From: an uncultured Erysipelotrichaceae bacterium
Lineage (GTDB): Bacteria > Bacillota_I > Bacilli_A > RFN20 > CAG-826
DNA: 17,362 nt
NCBI GenBank assembly: GCA_902774655.1
Contig: CACYJD010000003.1
Location: 1-17,362 of the forward strand
Direction of reading: 5' to 3'
Below are positions 1 through 6,943 of the stretch, in pieces; position 1 is the stretch's first letter, and every line of letters starts with the position of its first letter. A program made the position numbers and the translations under genes. The notes under the pieces are model-generated. The model was given only the letters and a program-made list of their open reading frames with translations. It was not told the origin of the DNA and ran no database searches.

Positions 1-139
1 TATTAAACATCTAAAAGTAGGTGTTTCTTTAGAATTACCTATTAAACGTGAGGATCGTGTAATTGCGTCAGCTATATTTGTTCCTGGTTCAATGGGGTTA
101 TTGCTCGCTAGTGAAGTAATTAAAGATTTACTTAAATAA
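1..139 (+). CDS. C-terminal end of a ThiF-family protein, probably tRNA threonylcarbamoyladenosine dehydratase (partial)
   Basis: Only the last 45 codons are present, read from base 2 to a TAA at 137-139. The tail contains VIASAIFVPGSMGLLLASEV followed by IKDLL. This resembles the end of Firmicute TcdA/YgdL-type proteins, whose last segment is a 'SFVPxxxGLxxASEVIKDL' helix. In that family the enzyme uses ATP to cyclise N6-threonylcarbamoyladenosine at position 37 of tRNAs; it is cytoplasmic. The catalytic and nucleotide-binding parts lie outside the window, so the identity rests on the tail alone. Another ThiF/E1-like protein such as a MoeB or HesA relative is possible. Confidence 0.5.
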   Translation, partial: IKHLKVGVSLELPIKREDRVIASAIFVPGSMGLLLASEVIKDLLK

Positions 140-154
140 TGCCCATATAATCCA

Positions 155-165
155 CTCAATTTGAG
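155..165. repeat. Short inverted repeat CTCAA-T-TTGAG over the -35 box
   Basis: Perfect five-base arms (155-159 and 161-165) around one central base. The right arm is part of the TTGAGA -35 hexamer of the promoter for the gene at 196. It could be an operator, but at this length it may be chance. Confidence 0.3.
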
Positions 166-189
166 AATAATGCCTACTTGTGGTATTAT
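161..189 (+). promoter_or_regulatory. Sigma-70 type promoter for the membrane protein gene at 196 (leaderless start)
   Basis: TTGAGA at 161-166, a 17-base spacer, then TATTAT at 184-189. Seven bases after the last base of the -10 box is A196, the first base of an in-frame ATG. Initiation there would give an mRNA with no 5' leader. There is no AGGAGG-like sequence upstream of the ATG. Confidence 0.6.
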
Positions 190-195
190 ATTTTT

Positions 196-903
196 ATGTC
201 GAGTAAAGAAACCAAGAATCTTAAAGAGAAAGAAAAACAGGCCATCAAAGATTCTAGAAAAGAGTATTTTAGAAAGATTGATGAGCTTTTTAAGACTGAA
301 TATAAGTATTCTTCTCGTTTTGAACGCACTCATTTAATGAGTGATGGTAAAGCATATATCAATGTTGATCTTACTCATGTGGATACACCTTTTTCTATTT
401 ATTCATATGACACAAGAATTGATAGTGAAATCTATAGTTATATTGAACAAGAAGCTTGGTATTTAAGAGCAGATATTCCTTTAGTTGTAAACTTCGATGA
501 TGGTGGTAGATACACTGACGACATGAAAGAAAAGATCGCTAACGCTGTTGTTAGACACTACACACTTGATTACGAAGATAAAAGACAAGAGATTACTAAA
601 AACTATCTAAGAGCAACAATTATTTTAATTGTAGGCTTATTCTTACTCTCTACATATATTATTTCTACAATCATTCTTGATAAATATGGCGTGAACTATG
701 GCTTTTTAGAAGCCCTTTGTATTGTTTCTTGGGCATTCGTTTGGGAATCCACCAATAGATTCTTCTTTGATGGTGCAGAACGTAGAAGAGATGCATTTAA
801 CGCCGGCCAATTAGCGTTAATGGAAGTTACATTCGGTAAACCTGTATTAAGACCTAAAAAAGTAAGTAAGAGAGAATCTCAACGTATTGAAAAAATGAAA
901 TAA
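196..903 (+). CDS. Conserved-type membrane protein of unknown function, two transmembrane segments
   Basis: I do not recognise a family. The protein has 235 residues from ATG 196. An in-frame TTG at 178 is upstream of the promoter's -10 box and so unlikely to be the start. Residues 1-135 are charged and look cytoplasmic, beginning with a Lys/Glu-rich helix (about 5-40) followed by mixed alpha/beta sequence with a YINVDLTHVDTPFSIYSYD stretch. Two hydrophobic segments follow at about 138-161 and 167-187, then a basic tail (RPKKVSKRESQRIEKMK) that should be cytoplasmic by the positive-inside rule. This gives an N-in, C-in hairpin topology. The gene stands alone, with its own promoter at 161-189 and a terminator about 75 bases downstream. 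It has no Shine-Dalgarno sequence and is probably translated from a leaderless mRNA. No function can be assigned. Confidence 0.75.
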   Translation: MSSKETKNLKEKEKQAIKDSRKEYFRKIDELFKTEYKYSSRFERTHLMSDGKAYINVDLTHVDTPFSIYSYDTRIDSEIYSYIEQEAWYLRADIPLVVNFDDGGRYTDDMKEKIANAVVRHYTLDYEDKRQEITKNYLRATIILIVGLFLLSTYIISTIILDKYGVNYGFLEALCIVSWAFVWESTNRFFFDGAERRRDAFNAGQLALMEVTFGKPVLRPKKVSKRESQRIEKMK

Positions 904-934
904 CCATAAATGTAAAGGCGGAGGGTTATCCCCC

Positions 935-963
935 TTGCATAAAGTTTAGTTTAGTGTGATAAT
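935..963 (+). promoter_or_regulatory. Putative promoter reading into a nearby terminator
   Basis: TTGCAT at 935-940, a 17-base spacer, then GATAAT at 958-963. Initiation would be near base 970. A terminator hairpin starts nine bases later and its T-run ends at 1005, so the predicted transcript is only about 35 nucleotides unless polymerase reads through. Confidence 0.4.
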
Positions 964-978
964 ATAAATGGTTTTTTG

Positions 979-1005
979 GATGACCCGTATGGGCCATCTT
1001 TTTTT
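979..1005 (+). terminator. Intrinsic terminator after the membrane protein gene
   Basis: Stem GATG-x-CCC / GGG-x-CATC (979-998) with a GTAT loop and one internal A/C mismatch, followed by seven T residues at 999-1005. Confidence 0.7.
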
Positions 1006-1010
1006 ACCAC

Positions 1011-1106
1011 TTATCTACGTAATTCGGCCAAAGCCAAAATTAGTAGAATCAAAAATACAATGATTTCTGTCATTATCACTGGATATGCAAGGAAAGGATA
1101 ACCCAT
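1011..1106 (-). CDS. Possible 31-residue hydrophobic peptide (type I toxin-like)
   Basis: ATG at 1106-1104 on the minus strand, stop TAA at 1013-1011. The encoded peptide starts MGYPFLAYPV and has one hydrophobic helix, EIIVFLILLILALAE (residues about 14-28), then a basic end LRR. One membrane helix with a charged C-terminus is the general shape of type I toxins, such as the short holin-like toxins of Firmicutes. No strong ribosome binding site precedes the ATG; an in-frame TTG two codons upstream with GGCGGG about 13 bases before it is another option. No clear promoter was found, and base composition alone could produce such an ORF. I give it as a candidate only. Confidence 0.25.
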   Translation of the reverse strand: MGYPFLAYPVIMTEIIVFLILLILALAELRR

Positions 1107-1280
1107 GAACAAGTGTGCCCATAGTCCCGCCTTTCTAGGCAAAATATGCCTATACTTATAAATACCGATAGAATTTAAAAAACACGACAACGAATTTTAT
1201 TACGAATTGTAAGAATTCTGAATATATAAAGAGTTTAGTTAATTATTAAAAAATTTTTACGTGTAGTTTAATGCTTTAAA

Positions 1281-1308
1281 AATAAAAAAGCTCCAACAAT
1301 TGTTAGAG
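1281..1308 (-). terminator. Intrinsic terminator of the tRNA-Asp/tRNA-Phe unit
   Basis: On the minus strand a seven-pair stem CTCTAAC/GTTGGAG with an AATT loop (1308-1291) is followed by G and then six T residues (1289-1284), 14 bases past the tRNA-Phe CCA end. Confidence 0.7.
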
Positions 1309-1321
1309 ACAAATTTTGAAA

Positions 1322-1397
<76 letters not shown>

Positions 1398-1403
1398 ATG
1401 CGA

Positions 1404-1480
1404 TGGCGGACCGTACGAGATTCGAACTCGTGATCTCTTCCGTGACAGGGAAGCATGCAAGGCCACTACACCAACGGTCC
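1404..1480 (-). tRNA. tRNA-Asp (GTC)
   Basis: The acceptor stem is GGACCGT/ACGGTCC with discriminator G73 and an encoded CCA. The anticodon arm is CTTCC-CTGTCAC-GGAAG with anticodon GTC. The T-arm is ACGAG-TTCGAAT-CTCGT with a canonical loop. The D-stem GTGT/ATGC contains two G-T pairs, as in other Firmicute tRNA-Asp genes. It is first in a two-tRNA unit, with a promoter at 1521-1493. Confidence 0.95.
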
Positions 1481-1492
1481 AACGCAAGAAAT

Positions 1493-1521
1493 ATTATCTA
1501 GGAAACAGTGCTAAATTGCAA
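1493..1521 (-). promoter_or_regulatory. Promoter of the tRNA-Asp/tRNA-Phe unit
   Basis: On the minus strand TTGCAA (1521-1516), a 17-base spacer and GATAAT (1498-1493). The -10 box ends 12 bases before the first base of tRNA-Asp. Confidence 0.65.
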
Positions 1522-1564
1522 GTATTAATTATCACTATTAATGTGAAGAGTTTTATTTATTAAT

Positions 1565-1593
1565 AAAAAGAGGCTCGAGCGAGTCGAACCTCT
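1565..1593 (-). terminator. Intrinsic terminator of the surface-protein operon
   Basis: On the minus strand a ten-pair stem AGAGGTTCGA/TCGAGCCTCT with a five-base loop (1593-1569), followed by four T residues. It starts 15 bases after the stop codon of the large lipoprotein gene. Confidence 0.8.
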
Positions 1594-1608
1594 TGTTATT
1601 TTGGCTTA

Positions 1609-4530
1609 TTATCTTGCTACTTGAGAAGTGGATTTAGTGTTAATTGTGTCGTCTTTATGTAGGGCAACATAACTCTCTAAATCACTTATGTGATGTTCTT
1701 CACTTTCAATGTCTTTAGAACCTTCAACTAAATCAATATTTAACTTGATATCAATAATCGATAAGGCAGTTAAGTTGACATCTAATCCTTTTAAGGATGT
1801 GTCATCATTTGTGGTTCTAACCTTAACAGTAAATCCGGTTAATTGATCGTTATGAACAATAGTGGCTAAGTTAATGTTAAATAAGAAGTAGTGTTGTGAT
1901 TTGTTATATTGGAAGTCTTTAAGGATTTCTTCATATTTAATTGGATCTGTTGATGAATTTGATTCATTAACTTTATCTTCAATTAATCCCATTAAGAAAT
2001 CACTTAATCCAAGCATATCATTAAGAGCGATATTTAAGATATTGTCTAATAAATATCCTCCATCACAAACTTCGTTGACACTGTAAGTGTAATAGGTTTT
2101 CTTAGTGCCAAAGAAGCCACTCTTGTTATAAACAACATCTTCTCTATGGAAGTAGAATCTACCATCTTCATAGTACATAGAAACACTTCTAGAATCTGTT
2201 CCATCAAAGTTTTCGTTCTTATTAATGTTAACTAAGACTTTCTTGGTAGGAACATTTGGTAGGTTGACCGCTACTTGGACTTTGCCATGGTCGTTTCTAA
2301 CTTTAACATCGACAGTTAAATCTAAATCATAGATATGAATGTCAAGTGTGGCAGTGCCAACAAAGTGATAGTAGTTAAACTTAGAAGTATTGATACCTAA
2401 TTCAAGTAATACTTTGATGTCACTGAAATCCATGTATGACTTAAATGGATCAAGTCTACTTGATTCAAGATTCTTATTGAAATCTTTTAAGTCAAAATGG
2501 AATTCAAATGTATTTCCAAATAATTCTAATTCACTGATGGATAAACTATAGAAGTGGGAATCATCATAGATGACTTCTAAATGGATATGCTTATCTTCAT
2601 AACCAATAATCTTACCATTGATGTCCATGCTGATGAGTGTGTCAGTAACATTAAAGTTTCTAATAGGTTCACATGCTAAGGCTAAACCGTAGTCACCTTT
2701 AATGATTTGCATAATAGGAGTGTTACTTAAGCTTTCAAGTAATTCTCCAAATAATTCCATGAAGTGTTCGTCTTTTTCTTCGTAGATTGTCTTACCAAGT
2801 TCAACGATATCTTTCATGGTTTGAACTGTTAATTTACCATTTAACTTATCGTTATATGAGAAGATGACTTGATCAGCGTTTCTCATATCTGCTTTTAAGT
2901 TATGTCTATAGCTTGTTTGGTCAACAATTGTGACTTCACCATAACCAAAGTTATCTGTGAGGTTAAATTGTAAGCCACCATCAACAGTGACATCTTGAAC
3001 TTCTTCATCTTGGCTATCTACTAAGCCACCGAATTCGATACGGTAATCTTGAACATCTCTAGTTAATAGACCTTCAAATGTATCAATTAATGTTAAAGCT
3101 GGAGCAATTTCAACATATTCTTCTTCAACTGGATTAACTTCAATAAATTCAGTTGGTTCAATTGTTATGTTAGCGTGATAACCTTTAACATCAATATTGT
3201 TGATGCTGATAGCTTTAATAACGTCAATTTCATTATCGTTTTTACCAAATTCAGTAGTGAAAACGATATTATCTGCTTCAATTCCAAAGTTAGAAGCGTT
3301 GAGTGTAAAGCTTAATGAATTATCCGCAATGTTGATGGTCTTTAAGACTTCCTCAACTTTGCCTACTTTATTTAAGACTTCATTAACTTTTTCTAAGTCA
3401 ATTTCTGGAGCCTTATTCACTAAATCGTTAATGAAGTCTTCAATAACGTCATTTCCAATTTTATAGGCAGCGTAGTCAAGAATATTACTGATTGTTTCAG
3501 TAGTGAATCTAACCTTGAAATCGTTATAGCCAGCGTAGATTGTTTTATCCGCAAAAGAGATATCAAAGTTATGCTTTCTAGCGTGATAATCTTCAGTTAA
3601 GGAAGCATCAAGATTAAATTTCATATTATCAAAGTCATATGTAATATAACCTTCACTAGAAATGAAGTCTTCGCTTACTTCTAATTCATTGTCTTGATTT
3701 AAATCAAATGAGTATTTTAATGTATTGTTCTTTCTGCCAAAGGTATTGTATGCACTTTTGAAGAGGTTAAATGCTGGCTCAAATGATTGATATTTATTAG
3801 CGTTTTCTCCTTCGAGAGGATTTTGCATCGCTAAATCTTCAATAGCGTATCTTTCGATATCGATATTTAAAGAGAAGTACATTGAACTGATATATGTTGT
3901 ATCGATGATAGCGCCTGTAAAGCGATATTCCTTATCTGATTTAAGTCTAATGACTAAATCATCACTTAGTGGTAGTGAGAATAAATATGAACCATCAGGG
4001 GCTTGTTCATATTCCATATTAGCGATTTCACTTTCCATACTTGCGAAATCTAAGTTCTTAACTTCTTCAGGTAAATCAATAGTGATGTTATAGTCTGGAA
4101 GCATATCAACAAAGCTAAAGATCTTGTCTGTTTCAAGTTTGAAATAGTTCTCGCCATAGTTAAAGAACACAGTGGAATCATAGTAATTTAAGTTAGCACT
4201 TATGGATAAACCTTGATATTTAACATCAAGATGTCCATCGAATTCGATGTTGTTTAATCCATCGATAACACCTTTTGCTTCACTAATAGTGATACTAGCT
4301 TCTTGATTAGCTTCAGTAAGAATGTTAATCGCACCAGTAGCTTTGAAACCCTTAAGGTTAATAATTGAGTCTAATAAGATTTCTCTAGGAGTAAGTGGAA
4401 CATCTGATAAACCGATATTACTTTGGCTTGAATTAGATTGAGGAGCTTTGCAGCAACTTAAAAAGCCAACAGATGCACTTACTGCGAATAATGATGAAGC
4501 GATAATTGATTTTTTAAATCCTTTTTTCAT
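1609..4530 (-). CDS. Large surface lipoprotein, probably four repeats of one beta-rich fold; function unknown
   Basis: The protein has 973 residues. The start is fixed by an excellent ribosome binding site: TAAGGAGG eight bases before ATG 4530, whose TAA is also the stop codon of the upstream gene. Residues 1-25 are a lipoprotein signal (MKKGFKK, hydrophobic core, FLS-Cys26-Cys27), so the mature protein should be lipid-anchored outside the membrane. The rest is acidic and rich in alternating hydrophobic residues typical of beta-strands. I see four similar units at about 47-226, 249-462, 475-684 and 694-936. Units 2 and 3 open with similar segments (EPAFNLFKSAYNTF; APALTLIDTFEGLL), and units 1-3 share a 'Y/FNxxxFKL/V' strand before a helix. 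The pattern recalls LolA/LppX-like lipid-carrier lipoproteins, but this is inference from alternation, not a motif match. It is the second gene of an operon with the gene ending at 4543. Confidence 0.8.
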   Translation of the reverse strand: MKKGFKKSIIASSLFAVSASVGFLSCCKAPQSNSSQSNIGLSDVPLTPREILLDSIINLKGFKATGAINILTEANQEASITISEAKGVIDGLNNIEFDGHLDVKYQGLSISANLNYYDSTVFFNYGENYFKLETDKIFSFVDMLPDYNITIDLPEEVKNLDFASMESEIANMEYEQAPDGSYLFSLPLSDDLVIRLKSDKEYRFTGAIIDTTYISSMYFSLNIDIERYAIEDLAMQNPLEGENANKYQSFEPAFNLFKSAYNTFGRKNNTLKYSFDLNQDNELEVSEDFISSEGYITYDFDNMKFNLDASLTEDYHARKHNFDISFADKTIYAGYNDFKVRFTTETISNILDYAAYKIGNDVIEDFINDLVNKAPEIDLEKVNEVLNKVGKVEEVLKTINIADNSLSFTLNASNFGIEADNIVFTTEFGKNDNEIDVIKAISINNIDVKGYHANITIEPTEFIEVNPVEEEYVEIAPALTLIDTFEGLLTRDVQDYRIEFGGLVDSQDEEVQDVTVDGGLQFNLTDNFGYGEVTIVDQTSYRHNLKADMRNADQVIFSYNDKLNGKLTVQTMKDIVELGKTIYEEKDEHFMELFGELLESLSNTPIMQIIKGDYGLALACEPIRNFNVTDTLISMDINGKIIGYEDKHIHLEVIYDDSHFYSLSISELELFGNTFEFHFDLKDFNKNLESSRLDPFKSYMDFSDIKVLLELGINTSKFNYYHFVGTATLDIHIYDLDLTVDVKVRNDHGKVQVAVNLPNVPTKKVLVNINKNENFDGTDSRSVSMYYEDGRFYFHREDVVYNKSGFFGTKKTYYTYSVNEVCDGGYLLDNILNIALNDMLGLSDFLMGLIEDKVNESNSSTDPIKYEEILKDFQYNKSQHYFLFNINLATIVHNDQLTGFTVKVRTTNDDTSLKGLDVNLTALSIIDIKLNIDLVEGSKDIESEEHHISDLESYVALHKDDTINTKSTSQVAR

Positions 4531-4542
4531 TTTGTTTCCTCC

Positions 4543-5469
4543 TTAGTTATATGAGACATTTTCGTTAATTGCAGGGATGACGTTGTCACCATTGATGACA
4601 AACTTTTCAGTTAAATCACCGCTGGTGTTAATCCAGAAACCTTTAAAAACGTCATAGTTTTCTTTAGTGTTCACTTGGATTAGATCAAGTTCACTAGATA
4701 GTGTGTAATTCAAGTGAATACTATGGAATCTTGGGTTTTTAGATAAACCAGACATGCTACACATTTGTCTAACATATCTACTAACGGAATAAGTGGTGTC
4801 TAAATCAATCTCAACAGTGTAGGTACCATCAGAATTCTTCTTAGCAGTGCTTGTGTTTAAACAAGTCTTGCTACAAAGAAGATAAATTGATGGACGACTG
4901 ACTAATTTACCCCATGTTTTTTCCATTTGTTCGTTATCTAATACTTCTTTAGCGTCTTCGGACCAGGAAGCAGAATTAGTTTGTGGATTACTACCTGTAT
5001 AAACGGATGTCGAGTTGTCACCATCAAAGTAATACCTCTTACCTACATTGATAAATCCTGTAGAAAAAGACTCAGCGAAGTAATTACTTCCAACTTTCAT
5101 TCCGCTAGAGGCAACAGATTGTTCGAAACCTACTGCAATAACAGTGCCTGTTGTGGCTTGGAAGGTTTTTTCATAATTAGAAAACTTTTGATACGCGATA
5201 CCTACAAGCTCATTAGGCTTAAAGATATTTGTGTAATCATTAGTTGAAGTTGAATTAAAACGCTCGACAAATTTAGCACGATTGTCTTCCCATTTGGTCT
5301 CGTCGAAATCACTGTAGTTGACTTCACCTTGGTCAAATACGTTATTTCCTATAAAGATACCAGTGAGAGCACCTGCACCAATAATAAAAGCACCTAGGAT
5401 AGACATAATAATTGTGTCTTTCTTAGTCCATTTGTTTTTGGCTTGAGGATTTTTAACGTTTTTCTTCAT
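4543..5469 (-). CDS. Membrane-anchored extracytoplasmic protein of unknown function, partner of the large lipoprotein
   Basis: The protein has 308 residues. ATG 5469 is preceded by a good ribosome binding site (GGAAGG) eight bases upstream. Residues 1-18 are basic, 19-41 form a single membrane helix (IIMSILGAFIIGAGALTGIF), and 42-308 should lie outside as a signal-anchored domain. No signal peptidase or lipobox site is evident. The outer part is rich in Ser, Thr, Asn, Tyr and predicted strands, with three cysteines (SKTC pair and RQMC) that could form a disulfide. I do not recognise a family. The strand pattern in its second half resembles single units of the downstream lipoprotein, so it may be a one-domain relative; this is inference. 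Its stop TAA is part of the next gene's TAAGGAGG, so the two are tightly coupled. It is transcribed divergently from the XRE regulator at 5659. Confidence 0.78.
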   Translation of the reverse strand: MKKNVKNPQAKNKWTKKDTIIMSILGAFIIGAGALTGIFIGNNVFDQGEVNYSDFDETKWEDNRAKFVERFNSTSTNDYTNIFKPNELVGIAYQKFSNYEKTFQATTGTVIAVGFEQSVASSGMKVGSNYFAESFSTGFINVGKRYYFDGDNSTSVYTGSNPQTNSASWSEDAKEVLDNEQMEKTWGKLVSRPSIYLLCSKTCLNTSTAKKNSDGTYTVEIDLDTTYSVSRYVRQMCSMSGLSKNPRFHSIHLNYTLSSELDLIQVNTKENYDVFKGFWINTSGDLTEKFVINGDNVIPAINENVSYN

Positions 5470-5549
5470 GTTTTCCTTCCTGGCCGAAGCCTCATATATA
5501 ATAATTACCTATTTAATAAAATTAACTTGAAACATAAAAATAAAATTTC

Positions 5550-5563
5550 GAGAGTAAACTCTC
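5550..5563. promoter_or_regulatory. Palindrome GAGAGT-AA-ACTCTC between divergent genes, possible operator
   Basis: Perfect six-base arms with a two-base centre. Its right half extends to ACTCTCAA (5558-5565), and the same octamer recurs at 5579-5586, exactly 21 bases (two helical turns) further on. It lies between the minus-strand surface operon and the XRE gene, a plausible binding site for that regulator. Confidence 0.4.
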
Positions 5564-5621
5564 AAGTTTCTTCCGGTGACTCTCAACCCCTTAAATTTGT
5601 AGAATATCGATATAAAGTGCC

Positions 5622-5649
5622 TTGATTTTGTAAAATTAATTATTAGAAT
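5622..5649 (+). promoter_or_regulatory. Promoter of the XRE regulator gene (near-leaderless)
   Basis: TTGATT at 5622-5627, a 16-base spacer and TAGAAT at 5644-5649. Initiation is expected at 5656-5659, that is 0-3 bases before ATG 5659. No Shine-Dalgarno sequence is present. Confidence 0.5.
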
Positions 5650-5658
5650 AGATTTTGT

Positions 5659-6282
5659 ATGAAATCCACGAAACAGATTATTGGCGAAAACCTTGCCGAG
5701 CTTAGGAAAGATAAAAAATTAACTCAACTAGAGCTAGCTGAGAAGTTTGGATATAGTGATAAATCCATCTCAAAATGGGAAAAAGGTGACAATCTTCCTG
5801 ATATTGAAACCCTATGTCTTTTATGTGAATTCTATGGTGTTACGCTTGATTATTTGACTCACGAAGGAAATAGAGAAGAAAAAACACGATATCTTGCCCC
5901 TAAAATGAAAAAAGAGGAAAGAACCTATCGAATTATCGTAGGTGCTTTAATAGTGTCAGTCATATGGATGATCGCTACTTTCGTATTTGTATATCTTCTT
6001 ATTTTTAATAATATTAATTATTGGTTAGCATTTGTTTGGGCAGTTCCTGCATCATGCATTCTCGCGTATGCATACGTTAGAAGAACTTTTAGTTCAGAGA
6101 AAGCACGATTTATTATTATGTCTCTATTCTGGTGGTCACTGGCTACTTGCTTATTCTTACAACTATCAGAAAGTGGAGTCGAACACTTATCTTATATAAA
6201 CATGTGGCCAATCTTTATTCTTGTCATTCCTATTCAAGTAGTTATAACGTTTACATATGTTATGAAATTAAAGAAAAAATAG
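5659..6282 (+). CDS. XRE-family transcriptional regulator fused to a four-helix membrane domain
   Basis: The protein has 207 residues. Residues 9-63 are a Cro/C1-type helix-turn-helix (LTQLELAEKFGYSDKSISKW is the classic helix 2-3 region, followed by EKGDNLPDIETL). A short charged linker follows (70-90), then four hydrophobic segments at about 91-116, 121-141, 150-170 and 181-203, ending in a basic tail. The DNA-binding domain should be held at the inner face of the membrane. Such proteins are common in Firmicutes beside transporters or surface proteins and are thought to sense membrane events. It is divergent from the two-gene surface operon, the most likely target, with a palindrome and half-site between them. 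The start ATG lacks a ribosome binding site but lies just after a promoter, suggesting leaderless translation. No terminator separates it from the flavodoxin gene. Confidence 0.85.
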   Translation: MKSTKQIIGENLAELRKDKKLTQLELAEKFGYSDKSISKWEKGDNLPDIETLCLLCEFYGVTLDYLTHEGNREEKTRYLAPKMKKEERTYRIIVGALIVSVIWMIATFVFVYLLIFNNINYWLAFVWAVPASCILAYAYVRRTFSSEKARFIIMSLFWWSLATCLFLQLSESGVEHLSYINMWPIFILVIPIQVVITFTYVMKLKKK

Positions 6283-6288
6283 ACATAT

Positions 6289-6327
6289 AGTGGCCTCTTT
6301 TAACAAATTCTTTTATTTTAAGTGGCC
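6289..6327. repeat. Two direct AGTGGCC repeats upstream of the flavodoxin gene
   Basis: AGTGGCC occurs at 6289-6295 and 6321-6327, 32 bases (about three helical turns) apart. The second copy ends two bases before a TATGAT -10-like box (6330-6335). An inverted copy, GGCCACT, lies just past the gene at 6844-6850. Confidence 0.4.
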
Positions 6328-6362
6328 GTTATGATAACTTAATTAATAAGGAGTTAAAACCT

Positions 6363-6839
6363 ATGAAATCAATCGTTATTTATTTCGCTGTTAGTGAAGA
6401 AGGGTCAACCTCAAATTTAGCAAGAAAGATTGCTATGGCTACTCACAGTGATATTTTCAAATTAGAACCACTTGAACCTTATAGTGATAATTATGCAGTC
6501 ACTAATGCACGTGCTAGAGAAGAAAGTGAAAACAACGCTAGACCTGCAATTAAGAATGATATTGTTGATGTCAGTATTTATGATGTTATTTATTTAGGAT
6601 TCCCTAACTGGTATAGAAGTTATCCAAGAATTATTGCTACATTCTTAGATAATCATAATTTTGATGGAAAGGTTATTAAACCATTCTGCACCAACGAAGA
6701 AGGCGGATTCGGAATTGGCGAAGTTCAATTACGTAGTCAAGTACCTAACGCAATTGTCAAAGATGGCTTATCCTGTAACTCTGAAACTGTTGCAGAACTA
6801 AGCGATAGAATTATTCTCGAGTGGGCTAATAAAGAATAA
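6363..6839 (+). CDS. Flavodoxin-like protein (flavodoxin_4 type)
   Basis: The protein has 158 residues, the usual length for this family. It is preceded by AAGGAG ten bases before the ATG. The N-terminal strand MKSIVIYFAV is followed by a Ser/Thr loop (SEEGSTSN, residues 11-18) where flavodoxins bind the FMN phosphate. The second flavin-binding loop is in YLGFPNWYRSYP (77-88), with the aromatic residues expected to stack on the isoalloxazine ring. VIKPFCTNEEGGFG (114-onward) matches the third conserved loop of NAD(P)H/flavodoxin-type reductive proteins. It is cytoplasmic and carries one or two electrons; the redox partner is unknown. The phosphate loop is a variant of the usual SxTGNT. It has its own terminator (6871-6895) and AGTGGCC repeats on both sides, so it is probably regulated separately. 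Confidence 0.85.
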   Translation: MKSIVIYFAVSEEGSTSNLARKIAMATHSDIFKLEPLEPYSDNYAVTNARAREESENNARPAIKNDIVDVSIYDVIYLGFPNWYRSYPRIIATFLDNHNFDGKVIKPFCTNEEGGFGIGEVQLRSQVPNAIVKDGLSCNSETVAELSDRIILEWANKE

Positions 6840-6870
6840 AATAGGCCACTTCCTATATGAAATTTGATTA

Positions 6871-6895
6871 AGCAGGCATCATTGTCTGCTTTTTT
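6871..6895 (+). terminator. Intrinsic terminator of the flavodoxin gene
   Basis: An eight-pair stem AGCAGGCA/TGTCTGCT with a TCAT loop (6871-6890), followed by a T-run to 6895. Confidence 0.85.
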
Positions 6896-6930
6896 ATTGC
6901 ATCCTTATTTAATTAAATAATTTAGTGAAT

Positions 6931-6936
6931 TATAAT
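6931..6936 (+). promoter_or_regulatory. Consensus -10 box (TATAAT) of the GH3 gene
   Basis: A perfect TATAAT. Initiation seven bases on is at A6943/A6944, the first base of the second in-frame ATG. No good -35 hexamer is visible 16-18 bases upstream, which could mean activator dependence. No ribosome binding site is present. Confidence 0.5.
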
Positions 6937-6943
6937 TATGTTA

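Larger units (their letters stand above)
904..1321. other. Non-coding stretch between the membrane protein gene and the tRNA pair
   Basis: This 418-base stretch holds a promoter at 935-963, a terminator hairpin at 979-1005, a possible 31-codon minus-strand ORF at 1011-1106, a small hairpin with arms TAGGCA/TGCCTA at 1136-1152, and the tRNA terminator at 1281-1308. From about 1155 to 1280 I see only AT-rich sequence with no convincing gene. Confidence 0.6.

Noticed and set aside
917..939. GC-rich GGAGGG/CCCCCT patch as a structured RNA or riboswitch
   Set aside because: Only a four- to five-base stem forms around it; there is no match to a riboswitch core that I know, and it is too short to support a call.
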